Positions 7,132 to 13,413 of a DNA stretch of 14,092 nucleotides are shown here, piece by piece. Source of the stretch: Deltaproteobacteria bacterium. Lineage in GTDB: Bacteria > Desulfobacterota > Desulfobacteria > Desulfobacterales > Desulfatirhabdiaceae. Under the pieces are notes generated by a model. The model ran no database searches and was not told the DNA's origin. It saw only the letters and a program-made list of their open reading frames with translations. The translations under genes were made by a program, and so were the position numbers. How positions within the stretch are numbered: the stretch's first letter is position 1; every line of letters begins with the position of its first letter. The stretch is taken from contig JAPLJE010000352.1 in NCBI GenBank assembly GCA_026388755.1, positions 1 through 14,092 of the forward strand, in the 5' to 3' direction.

Positions 7132-7491
7132 CTATCGGGATGAAGCGTAATCGATCATCCCCTGAAAGTCCACGATAACCGCTGGCTCGTCTCCTACTAC
7201 CCAGGCATCATGGCCTGAAGGGAGAAAGGAAACATCGCCAGGCCGACAGTCAAACTCGCTGCCATCGTCCATTCGTACCCTTAACATTCCCGATACGTGA
7301 TACTGGAAATGGGGTGCTTCGCAACTCTTTGTCTTGGCAATGGGTTGGACCGAAGTTGCCCATCTCCACCCCGGCTCAAAAACGGCCCGACCAATAGTTG
7401 CGCCGCCAATCTTAATGAGTTCAAGTCGCCCCTTTGGGAACTCTCGAACCTCGTCGGGTTTTCCGAAACTCTTCAATTCCGTCTTTTCCAT
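7132..7491 (-). CDS. Small cupin-domain protein
   Basis: A 119-aa single-domain cupin (small beta-barrel). Motif 1 covers about residues 57-80 (EAPHFQYHVSG with H61 and H65, then a G) and motif 2 covers 84-97 (PGDVSFLPSGHDAW with H94), giving a plausible three-histidine metal site. GGATIGRAVFEPGWRW (29-44) and AWVVGDEP (96-103) are typical of a widespread family of stand-alone cupins of unknown substrate. The start is secure: AGGAGGTG lies just upstream on the minus strand (7496-7503). It is a single gene with long non-coding DNA on both sides, and the perfect inverted repeat follows its stop. The reaction or ligand cannot be assigned. Confidence 0.88.
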   Translation of the reverse strand: MEKTELKSFGKPDEVREFPKGRLELIKIGGATIGRAVFEPGWRWATSVQPIAKTKSCEAPHFQYHVSGMLRVRMDDGSEFDCRPGDVSFLPSGHDAWVVGDEPAVIVDFQGMIDYASSR

Positions 7492-7946
7492 AATTCACCT
7501 CCTGTTCGAATGATGAACCTCATATTACATGCGTAAAAAACCGGTTGAAGTTTTAAAATGTTTGACCAAATCACACCATCGTTATATAAAACCTCAATGG
7601 CGGGTAATGATGCTTCCATTTGGATAATGTATAGACTGACAGCTTTCTTCCAAAGACGGTTCAACCCTCTTTTGTATAGAAAGAACTGCTGATTTCCCGT
7701 TTACCACAAGAAAAGTTCAATCAGATTATCCGGAATGGATATTGTTAAAATAATTATATATCATTCATTTTCAAGAGACTATTCGGTATCCCAAGAAAAG
7801 TAATGCCATCCAAACGAACAACCGGGTTCATATAGGATCAACATTCTATCACAACATCAAGTCTTCTACGGTTTTCCACCTCCCCTTTACTCCCTTCTCA
7901 TGCAATCAAGCCTTCAGCGGGAAACGCAGGCCATTTCTATTTGCTG
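7492..7946. other. Non-coding stretch between cupin gene and rpsF promoter
   Basis: About 455 bases separate the divergent cupin and rpsF transcription units. No open frame here has both a ribosome binding site and recognisable protein content. The part next to 7492 must hold the cupin promoter; on the minus strand TTCAAC, 16 bases and TAATAT (around 7522-7549) is a weak candidate. Very AT-rich DNA lies around 7745-7770. I see nothing else that can be named. Confidence 0.55.
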
Positions 7947-7976
7947 TTGACATCCTGATAATCGTAAGGCTATACT
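7947..7976 (+). promoter_or_regulatory. Promoter of the rpsF operon
   Basis: A perfect -35 TTGACA (7947-7952), an 18-base spacer and a near-perfect -10 TATACT (7971-7976). Transcription would start near 7983, leaving an untranslated leader of about 100 bases before rpsF, which is room for leader regulation. Confidence 0.75.
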
Positions 7977-8036
7977 AAAAAATTTAAGGAATCTAAAATC
8001 AGTCAGATAGTGCTGACATGGTTGTGAGGTTTCTCG

Positions 8037-8079
8037 TCCTTGCTCTGAATGGTTTCAGGGCTTAATATCCACAAGGAGG
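8037..8079 (+). promoter_or_regulatory. Candidate rpsF leader fold covering the ribosome binding site
   Basis: TCCTTG (8037-8042) is exactly complementary to CAAGGA (8072-8077), which overlaps the rpsF Shine-Dalgarno AAGGAGG (8073-8079). Stacked inside is a second stem, CTCTGAA (8043-8049) with TTCAGGG (8054-8060, one T-G pair), closed by the loop TGGT. An 11-base unpaired stretch (8061-8071) remains on the 3' side. The fold would hide the ribosome binding site. Leaders of rpsF operons are known to be bound by the S6:S18 complex through a bulged CCG, and I do not see a clear CCG here. The assignment as that element is therefore tentative, while the base pairing itself is directly visible. Confidence 0.45.
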
Positions 8080-8083
8080 TTTT

Positions 8084-8518
8084 ATGAGAAGGTATGAGAC
8101 AATTGTGATCGTTGATCCTGATGTTCCCGAGGATGAACGCAATTCCCTTTGTGACAAGATCAAGGATGTCATTTTACAGAAGAATGGATCATTGATTGAA
8201 GTTGAAGAATGGGGAATTAAACGGCTGGCCTATGAAATTCGAAAAAAAATAAGAGGATATTATTTCCGCCTCGATTATTGCGGTACCGGTGTTGTGGTAG
8301 ATGAACTGGAGCGGTTTTTCCGAATCAATGATCGGTTTTTGAAATTTATGACAATCATGCTGGCTGAAAATGCAGATGTCGAAAAAATCAAGGAAGAAAT
8401 CGCTGCCGCCAAGTCTTCGCCCGATAAGCCCATCGTGGACGACATTTCCGGCGAACCGGAATCGCCATTTGATGAAAGCATCGATTCATCATTTGAAAAT
8501 AATGAGGAGGAGGAATAA
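8084..8518 (+). CDS. rpsF: 30S ribosomal protein S6 (bS6)
   Basis: A small-subunit ribosomal protein that pairs with S18 on the 30S platform. The N-terminal ~97 residues are a standard S6 domain: [14 protein letters not shown] at the start, [19 protein letters not shown] (43-61), and [15 protein letters not shown] in the last strand region. The remaining ~45 residues form an acidic, Ser/Pro-rich tail ending in four Glu, so the 144 aa total is longer than the common ~95-135. The start has AAGGAGG four bases upstream. It is the first gene of the operon and lies 2 bases before rpsR. The GAG-GAG-GAG-GAA codons of the tail also supply the ribosome binding site for rpsR. Confidence 0.97.
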   Translation: MRRYETIVIVDPDVPEDERNSLCDKIKDVILQKNGSLIEVEEWGIKRLAYEIRKKIRGYYFRLDYCGTGVVVDELERFFRINDRFLKFMTIMLAENADVEKIKEEIAAAKSSPDKPIVDDISGEPESPFDESIDSSFENNEEEE

Positions 8519-8520
8519 AT

Positions 8521-8793
8521 ATGGCTCCATATAGTTCAAATAAACGTAAACCCGTAACCCGGAAAAAACGGGTTTTTCATCGCCGGAAAATCTGCCGCTT
8601 TTGCGCAGACGCCACCATTGTGATTGACTATAAAGATTCAAAGTCTCTTCGATATTTCACAACCGAACGGGGGAAAATCATTCCCAGACGTATTTCAGGA
8701 ACCTGCGCCAAACACCAGCGTTTGTTGACCGAGGCCATCAAGCGTGCCAGAACCATTGCGTTGCTGCCTTTTGTCGGATCTGTTGAGATGTAA
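8521..8793 (+). CDS. rpsR: 30S ribosomal protein S18 (bS18), zinc-binding type
   Basis: The small-subunit protein S18, partner of S6. At 90 aa it is full length. The basic N-terminus is followed by RRKICRFC and, further on, [16 protein letters not shown] with [16 protein letters not shown], the hallmark S18 core. Cys25, Cys28, Cys62 and His65 are all present, so this is the zinc-coordinating (C+) form rather than the zinc-free form. Its ribosome binding site, GAGGAGGAGG, is embedded in the last codons of rpsF, and the spacing of only two bases makes the two genes translationally linked. Confidence 0.97.
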   Translation: MAPYSSNKRKPVTRKKRVFHRRKICRFCADATIVIDYKDSKSLRYFTTERGKIIPRRISGTCAKHQRLLTEAIKRARTIALLPFVGSVEM

Positions 8794-8835
8794 CTTGAGG
8801 CTTCTGTCCCTGATGCTGTAAAGAGGATATGTCCT

Positions 8836-9477
8836 GTGCTTTTACCAATGGATGGGGATGTACTGAAAAAAATTGCGGCCGGCGTGGGCTTCACCTGCCT
8901 GATATTTGCCGTGACCCTGTATATTCCCATCATCGGGTTCATCAGCATCGTGGCGATTCCGCTGCCGGTCAGTTATTACCGGTATAAACTGGGAAGATCC
9001 GCTGCGGGACTGATACTGGCCATAAGCGGTATCGTCATGATGATCATGGCTGATGGCCTTTCATTTGATCTTGCGCTGTTTGCGGTACTCCTGGTACTGG
9101 GTTTTGTGCTTGGGGAGATGTTGGAGGAGGGAGCGTCTGTTGAAAAGACGGTTCTTTATCCCTGTCTGTCGGTCATCGGTTCCGGTGTTGCTTTGGCCTT
9201 ATTTTACAGCGCTTTCAGCCAGACAGGGCTCAGCAGTCTTGTCAAGCTTTATGTCAAGCAGAACCTGGAGCTGACCCTTGAGCTGTATCGACAAATGTCG
9301 ATGCACGAAGAAACCCTTCAGACCCTTTCGCGGTCGCTGGAGACTATTCAGTACGTGCTGGTTCGGGTTATTCCGGGGATGGCCGTCATGTCCACCCTTT
9401 TTGTAACGATCGCTGGTCAAATTCAGGGGGCTGAAAACTCCGGACTTTGCCAGCCTGACCCGATGGAAGTCGCCTGA
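8836..9477 (+). CDS. DUF2232 membrane protein, N-terminal part (frameshifted)
   Basis: The first 213 codons of a DUF2232 (YybS-like) multi-pass membrane protein, a family often located between rpsR and rplI and of unknown function. Hydrophobic helices lie at about residues 11-45, 52-70, 77-92, 108-128 and 172-195, with a soluble loop around 135-170. The reading frame is right up to about 9425, after which it gives an unnatural tail (AENSGLCQPDPMEVA) and stops. Skipping one G in the five-G run at 9426-9430 restores QGLKTPDFASLTRWKSPE and joins the second part, giving about 313 aa, the usual family length. The start is GTG 8836 with AAGAGGA at 8821-8827; ATG 8848 is an in-frame alternative. Confidence 0.72.
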   Translation: MLLPMDGDVLKKIAAGVGFTCLIFAVTLYIPIIGFISIVAIPLPVSYYRYKLGRSAAGLILAISGIVMMIMADGLSFDLALFAVLLVLGFVLGEMLEEGASVEKTVLYPCLSVIGSGVALALFYSAFSQTGLSSLVKLYVKQNLELTLELYRQMSMHEETLQTLSRSLETIQYVLVRVIPGMAVMSTLFVTIAGQIQGAENSGLCQPDPMEVA

Positions 9478-9493
9478 AATTCTGGTTTGGGTC

Positions 9494-9778
9494 GTGATTG
9501 CCGGGGGCGTAATGCTGCTGATTCCTGTGAAATCCCTGAAGATTTTCGGACTGAATATCGTGATTGCCTTGATCATGATATATTTCATTCAGGGGATTTC
9601 CATTGTCTCGTTTTATTTTGATAAAAGGAAGTTCCCGCGAATTTTAAGATGGGTGCTATATGGCCTTATTGGGGTACAGCAACTGTTTTCCTTGCTGGTT
9701 ATTGGCCTGGGTTTTTTCGATTTGTGGATTGATTTTAGAAAAATTAATAAAAACGAAAAGCTGAACAATGAGTCATGA
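9494..9778 (+). CDS. DUF2232 membrane protein, C-terminal part (frameshifted)
   Basis: The displaced C-terminal third of the same DUF2232 protein, lying +1 relative to the first part. From 9431 the frame reads LKTPDFASLTRWKSPEILVW, the typical linker before the last helices. It then gives three hydrophobic helices (IAGGVMLLIPV; LNIVIALIMIYFIQGISIV; LYGLIGVQQLFSLLVIGLGF) and a charged end. The GTG at 9494 lies inside a helix, has no ribosome binding site and is unlikely to be a real start. It should be read as the continuation of the upstream frame after a one-base correction or a +1 ribosomal shift. Confidence 0.68.
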   Translation: MIAGGVMLLIPVKSLKIFGLNIVIALIMIYFIQGISIVSFYFDKRKFPRILRWVLYGLIGVQQLFSLLVIGLGFFDLWIDFRKINKNEKLNNES

Positions 9779-9830
9779 GTTCTGCCGGATGTGGCAGACG
9801 GGTCAGCTTTGGTGATACGTGGAGGATACT

Positions 9831-10274
9831 ATGAAAGTCATTTTAACTGAAACCATTGAATCTCTGGGCATCATCGGCAGTGAAGTCAAAGTTGCTGATG
9901 GATATGCACGGAATTATCTGCTGCCCCAGAAAAAGGCCGTTCTGGCCAGTCTGCAAAACCATAAACTATTTGCACAACAGAAGGTCAGGGTCGATCTTCA
10001 AATTGCCAAGGAAAAAGGCATTGCTGAAGAAATGGCCCAAAAACTGGAAGGCGTCGTCTGCACCATTCCTGCCAGGGTGAGTGATGAAAACCGCCTCTAT
10101 GGCTCTATTACGACTCGCGATATTATTGACGCGCTGGCTGCCAAGGAAATCATCGTGGAAAAGAAAATGATCTTGATGAAAGAGCCCATCAAAACCCTGG
10201 GTGCATACCGAATTCCGATTCGAGTGTACAAAGGGGTGGAGCCCGAAATCACGGTCGAGATCGTATCTGATTAA
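9831..10274 (+). CDS. rplI: 50S ribosomal protein L9 (bL9)
   Basis: The large-subunit protein L9, an elongated protein binding 23S rRNA near the L1 stalk. The 147-aa chain has the family start MKVILTETIESLGIIGSEVKV, then DGYARNYLLPQKKA (23-36), the long connecting helix (about 41-74) and the C-terminal domain with ENRLYGSITTRDI. The start is ATG 9831, with GGAGGA at 9821-9826. A GTG at 9819 would add four residues before the conserved MKVIL start and is inside the ribosome binding site region, so it is rejected. A short hairpin, TCTGCC/GGCAGA (9781-9798), lies between DUF2232 and this gene. Confidence 0.97.
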   Translation: MKVILTETIESLGIIGSEVKVADGYARNYLLPQKKAVLASLQNHKLFAQQKVRVDLQIAKEKGIAEEMAQKLEGVVCTIPARVSDENRLYGSITTRDIIDALAAKEIIVEKKMILMKEPIKTLGAYRIPIRVYKGVEPEITVEIVSD

Positions 10275-10298
10275 ATACAGTTGAGTCCAATCAGATTG

Positions 10299-10346
10299 AA
10301 AAGGTTGAGGATGGTTGAGAAAAATACTCAACCTATTCAACCTTTT
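10299..10346 (+). repeat. Two-tier inverted repeat upstream of dnaB
   Basis: AAAAGGTTGA (10299-10308) pairs with TCAACCTTTT (10337-10346), and GGTTGAG (10313-10319) pairs with CTCAACC (10327-10333), around a 7-base loop AAAAATA. The right arm continues as CTCAACC, TTCAACC, TTCAACTTCC and CTCAACC to 10360, with the TCAAC core repeated every 9 bases. There is no T run, so it is not a standard terminator. It fills most of the gap between rplI and dnaB. Confidence 0.8.
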
Positions 10347-10380
10347 CAACTTCCTCAACCTTTCATACTGGTTATTCTTT

Positions 10381-11733
10381 ATGAAATCCCAACAAGACCC
10401 ATCTCTTTACCACCTTCCTCCCCACAGTCTCGAAGCTGAAGAAGCCATTATCAGCGCGATTCTTCATGACAACAGCACCCTGATGGACATTGTTGAAGTT
10501 CTGGCTGCGGATGATTTTTATCGCTCCGCCCATCAGAAAATATACGCAACCATGCTGGAACTCTTTGGCAAGGGGGAGCCTGTTGACCTGGTGACTCTGA
10601 CCAATGCCCTGAAAGCCAGAGGCCTTCTGGAGACCGTGGGCGGTGTATCCAGTATCGTACAGATTCTGGAGTCGGTTCCCATCGCCGTCAATGCCGTTCA
10701 TTATGCCAGAATCATCCATGACAAAGGCTGTTTACGCCGGCTCATTGAAAAAGCCAATCATATTGTCAAACGGTGTTTTGAAGATCAGGGAGAGGTTGAC
10801 GATGTCCTGGATTTTGCAGAAACCGCTATTTTTGAGATTTCCGATAACAAAATCAAGCCGGCCTTCAATCACATCGGTACCCTGATTAACCAGAATATTG
10901 ATAGACTGGAAGAACGCCAGGGCAATAAAACATTTCTGACCGGCGTTCCCACGGGTTTTACCGGACTGGATCATCTGACATCCGGATTTCAGCGCTCGGA
11001 TCTGATCATCCTGGCGGCACGCCCAAGCATGGGAAAAACCGCCCTCGCTCTGAATATTGTTCGAAACGCCGCTGTCGAACACAATATTCCCTGCGCCATA
11101 TTTTCCCTGGAAATGTCCAAGGAGCAGCTTTCCATGCGGATGCTTTGCGCCGAGGCCCGAATTGATTCGGTAAGGCTGCGGGATGGCTTTTTCAGCGATG
11201 ATGATTGGGAACGGCTCACGCACGCAGCCGGGGTCCTTTCCGAAGCGCCGATTTACATTGACGATTCTCCGGAAATATCATCTATGACCATCCGGGCAAA
11301 ATCCAGAAGGTTAAAAATGGAAAAAAACCTGGGGATGATTGTCATTGATTATCTTCAGCTTATGAAAAGTGCGGTATCCAATGAGCGAAGGGATCTTGAA
11401 ATCTCCGAAATATCCCGATCCATCAAATCGCTTGCCAGGGAACTGGACCTGCCCATTGTGGCGCTGTCCCAGTTGAACCGAAAGCTGGAAGAGCGCAGCG
11501 ATAAACGTCCCCAGCTATCGGATCTGCGGGAATCCGGCGCCCTGGAGCAGGATGCCGATGTCGTAACCTTTATTTATCGGGACGAAGTATACAACCGGGA
11601 TGAAAACAATCCGAACCGGGGAAACGCTGAAGTCATTGTGGCCAAACACCGAAACGGACCCACGGGTCTTGCGCCGCTCACGTTCCTGAAATCCTATACC
11701 CGTTTTGAAAATCCGGCGCCGGAAATCAGATGA
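10381..11733 (+). CDS. dnaB: Replicative DNA helicase DnaB
   Basis: The hexameric helicase that unwinds DNA ahead of the replication fork. The 450-aa chain shows the N-terminal domain beginning LPPHSLEAEEAIISAIL, the linker, and a RecA-like C-terminal domain. Walker A is ARPSMGKT (213-220), Walker B is MIVIDYLQLM (319-328), then SQLNRKLEERSDKRPQLSDL and the HRNGPTG segment (423-429). No intein interrupts it, although this gene often carries one. ATG 10381 is chosen because the conserved domain starts about 10 residues later. A TTG at 10315 would add 22 residues (repeated L/F-N triplets) read through the inverted repeat. No clear ribosome binding site is seen upstream of either. The stop overlaps the hflX start (ATGA). 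Confidence 0.95.
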   Translation: MKSQQDPSLYHLPPHSLEAEEAIISAILHDNSTLMDIVEVLAADDFYRSAHQKIYATMLELFGKGEPVDLVTLTNALKARGLLETVGGVSSIVQILESVPIAVNAVHYARIIHDKGCLRRLIEKANHIVKRCFEDQGEVDDVLDFAETAIFEISDNKIKPAFNHIGTLINQNIDRLEERQGNKTFLTGVPTGFTGLDHLTSGFQRSDLIILAARPSMGKTALALNIVRNAAVEHNIPCAIFSLEMSKEQLSMRMLCAEARIDSVRLRDGFFSDDDWERLTHAAGVLSEAPIYIDDSPEISSMTIRAKSRRLKMEKNLGMIVIDYLQLMKSAVSNERRDLEISEISRSIKSLARELDLPIVALSQLNRKLEERSDKRPQLSDLRESGALEQDADVVTFIYRDEVYNRDENNPNRGNAEVIVAKHRNGPTGLAPLTFLKSYTRFENPAPEIR

Positions 11734-13364
11734 AAAAACTCCATGGAAACATTTCCGGATTAAAGGCCAGCCAGATTGCTTGTCTTGAAGATATCTACGA
11801 CAGGCGTGTTTCTCCGCAGTATCTGGTTTCCCCTGAAATCGCGGATGAACTTTGCCGTATTTCCCATGAAATCCGGCGGCAGATCGGGATTCTGGTCAAC
11901 CGACAGGGCAAGGTCACATCGGTCATCATCGGAGATTATCACGGCATTGTTCTTCCGGATATCAGCGAATACCGAAGCGCTTCGGACCGGCTCAAGGGAC
12001 TCCGGTGCATTCACACCCATTTGAAAGCTGAGCCGCTTTCCCATGATGACCTGACAGACCTTTCGTTGCTTCGCCTGGATATCATGGCTGTACTGACCCT
12101 GACATCGGATGGAAAGCCCTTTGAAGTCATGGCGGCGCACATCCTGCCATCGGCATCCGCTGCTGCACCGTATCAAATTCTACCGCCTTTTCCGGCCGAC
12201 AAGCTTGATATGGGCTGTCTGAATCTCATTCAGGCCATTGAATCCGAACTGGGGCAGGCCGGTATTGTGCGGGAATCCAAAACGGGTTCCATGAAGGGGC
12301 AGGAAAGAGCGCTTCTGGTCAGCGTTTCGACGGAATCGCGCAAGGTGGCGATGGATTCTCTGAGCGAACTCGAAGAGCTTGCCGGCTCCAGTGGTATATT
12401 CGTTGTGGATACCGTATTTCAGCACCGCAGGCAGGCGGATCCGCGGTTTTTGATGGGCATGGGTAAACTTCAGGAAATTGCGCTGCTGGCCATTCAAAAA
12501 GGGGCCGGGCTCATCATCTTCGATCAGGAGCTCAACCCATCCCAGATTCGCTCCATCGCTGATCAGATAGAGATGAAGGTCATTGACCGGACCCAGCTTA
12601 TTCTGGATATTTTTGCGCAGCGTGCCCGGTCCCGCGAGGGCAAGCTTCAGGTGGAGCTGGCCCAGCTTAAATACCTGCTGCCGCGTTTGGTGACCAAAAA
12701 TACGGCCATGTCCCGATTGACCGGAGGCATCGGCGGCAGGGGCCCGGGCGAAACCAAGCTGGAGATCAACCGGAGGCGTGCTAGAGAGCGCATTACCCGT
12801 CTGGAAAAGGCCTTGACAGAAGTGGTTCAGCAACGCAGCCAGCAAAAAGCCAGGCGTCGCAAGCAGGGTCTGCCGGTGATCTCAATTGTCGGGTACACGA
12901 ATGCAGGCAAATCAACGCTGCTAAATACCCTGACCCAGAGCCAGGTCCTTGCGGAGCAGCGGCTTTTCGCCACCCTGGATCCTTCCAGCCGGAGGCTCAG
13001 ATTTCCCAAGGATATCGATGTCATTATCACGGATACCGTCGGATTCATCAAGAATCTTCCTCTTGACTTGCAGGTTGCCTTTCGAGCGACGCTTGAAGAG
13101 CTTGAAACCGCCGATCTGTTGCTGCATGTGATTGATATCAGCAATCCGCGCTGCGAGGATCAGATTCAATCAGTTGAGGCGATTCTGGAAAGTCTGGAAC
13201 TGAATCAAATCCCCTGCCTGCGGGTTCTGAACAAGCAGGATATGCTGGCTCAAGAAGAGATCGAGCGGTGTTTGAACTACTATGGTGGCATTGCCGTTTC
13301 CGCCAGCAACAAAGCCACGTTGCTGCCGCTGATTGAAGCGATGGCTGAAGCCATTGCACAGTGA
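11730..13364 (+). CDS. hflX: GTPase HflX, long form with extra N-terminal domain
   Basis: A ribosome-associated GTPase that splits stalled ribosomes. The HflX core starts near residue 190: VDTVFQHRRQADPRFLMGMGK, the glycine-rich GGIGGRGPGETKLE (332-344), then a basic helical region. The GTPase domain has G1 GYTNAGKS (388-395), G3 DTVGF (435-439), G4 NKQD (501-504) and G5 SAS (524-526). At 544 aa it is over 100 residues longer than the well-studied ~420-aa forms. The extra N-terminal domain (about 1-185) carries IHTHLKAEPLSHDDL (94-108), whose H95-x-H97-x6-S104-x2-D107 resembles the JAMM/MPN metalloprotease pattern with one residue less. Its start overlaps the dnaB stop by four bases, which implies translational coupling. 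Confidence 0.95.
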   Translation: MKKLHGNISGLKASQIACLEDIYDRRVSPQYLVSPEIADELCRISHEIRRQIGILVNRQGKVTSVIIGDYHGIVLPDISEYRSASDRLKGLRCIHTHLKAEPLSHDDLTDLSLLRLDIMAVLTLTSDGKPFEVMAAHILPSASAAAPYQILPPFPADKLDMGCLNLIQAIESELGQAGIVRESKTGSMKGQERALLVSVSTESRKVAMDSLSELEELAGSSGIFVVDTVFQHRRQADPRFLMGMGKLQEIALLAIQKGAGLIIFDQELNPSQIRSIADQIEMKVIDRTQLILDIFAQRARSREGKLQVELAQLKYLLPRLVTKNTAMSRLTGGIGGRGPGETKLEINRRRARERITRLEKALTEVVQQRSQQKARRRKQGLPVISIVGYTNAGKSTLLNTLTQSQVLAEQRLFATLDPSSRRLRFPKDIDVIITDTVGFIKNLPLDLQVAFRATLEELETADLLLHVIDISNPRCEDQIQSVEAILESLELNQIPCLRVLNKQDMLAQEEIERCLNYYGGIAVSASNKATLLPLIEAMAEAIAQ

Positions 13365-13372
13365 CAAAAAGG

Positions 13373-13400
13373 TTGACATCCTCTGGAAAGGGCATATAAG
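13373..13400 (+). promoter_or_regulatory. Promoter for the inositol-monophosphatase-family gene
   Basis: A perfect -35 TTGACA (13373-13378), a 16-base spacer and TATAAG (13395-13400). The expected transcription start, about 13406-13408, leaves only a few bases before the ATG at 13414, and no Shine-Dalgarno is present there. The -35 region shares GTTGACATCCT with the rpsF promoter. Confidence 0.55.
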
Positions 13401-13413
13401 CGAAACTATAGAT

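Noticed and set aside
7473..7664. 63-codon minus-strand frame upstream of the cupin gene
   Set aside because: It overlaps the cupin start and its ribosome binding site in another frame, and shows no protein-like pattern.
5662..8083. Prophage or integrative element with attachment sites at tRNA-Glu
   Set aside because: No integrase, and no repeated copy of the tRNA 3' end was found by eye within the window. Only base composition and gene orientation hint at insertion.
9781..9798. TCTGCC/GGCAGA hairpin before rplI as a terminator
   Set aside because: The six-base stem has no T run and lies inside an operon, so it is at most a minor RNA structure.
10299..10360. CRISPR-like array
   Set aside because: The repeat unit is only about 9 bases with no spacers, and there are no cas genes.
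10315..10380. N-terminal extension of DnaB from TTG 10315
   Set aside because: It would be read through the inverted repeat and gives a low-complexity L/F-N peptide, while the normal DnaB start context fits ATG 10381.
12180..12845. 221-codon minus-strand frame inside hflX
   Set aside because: It lies fully within the conserved HflX coding region and its product resembles nothing.
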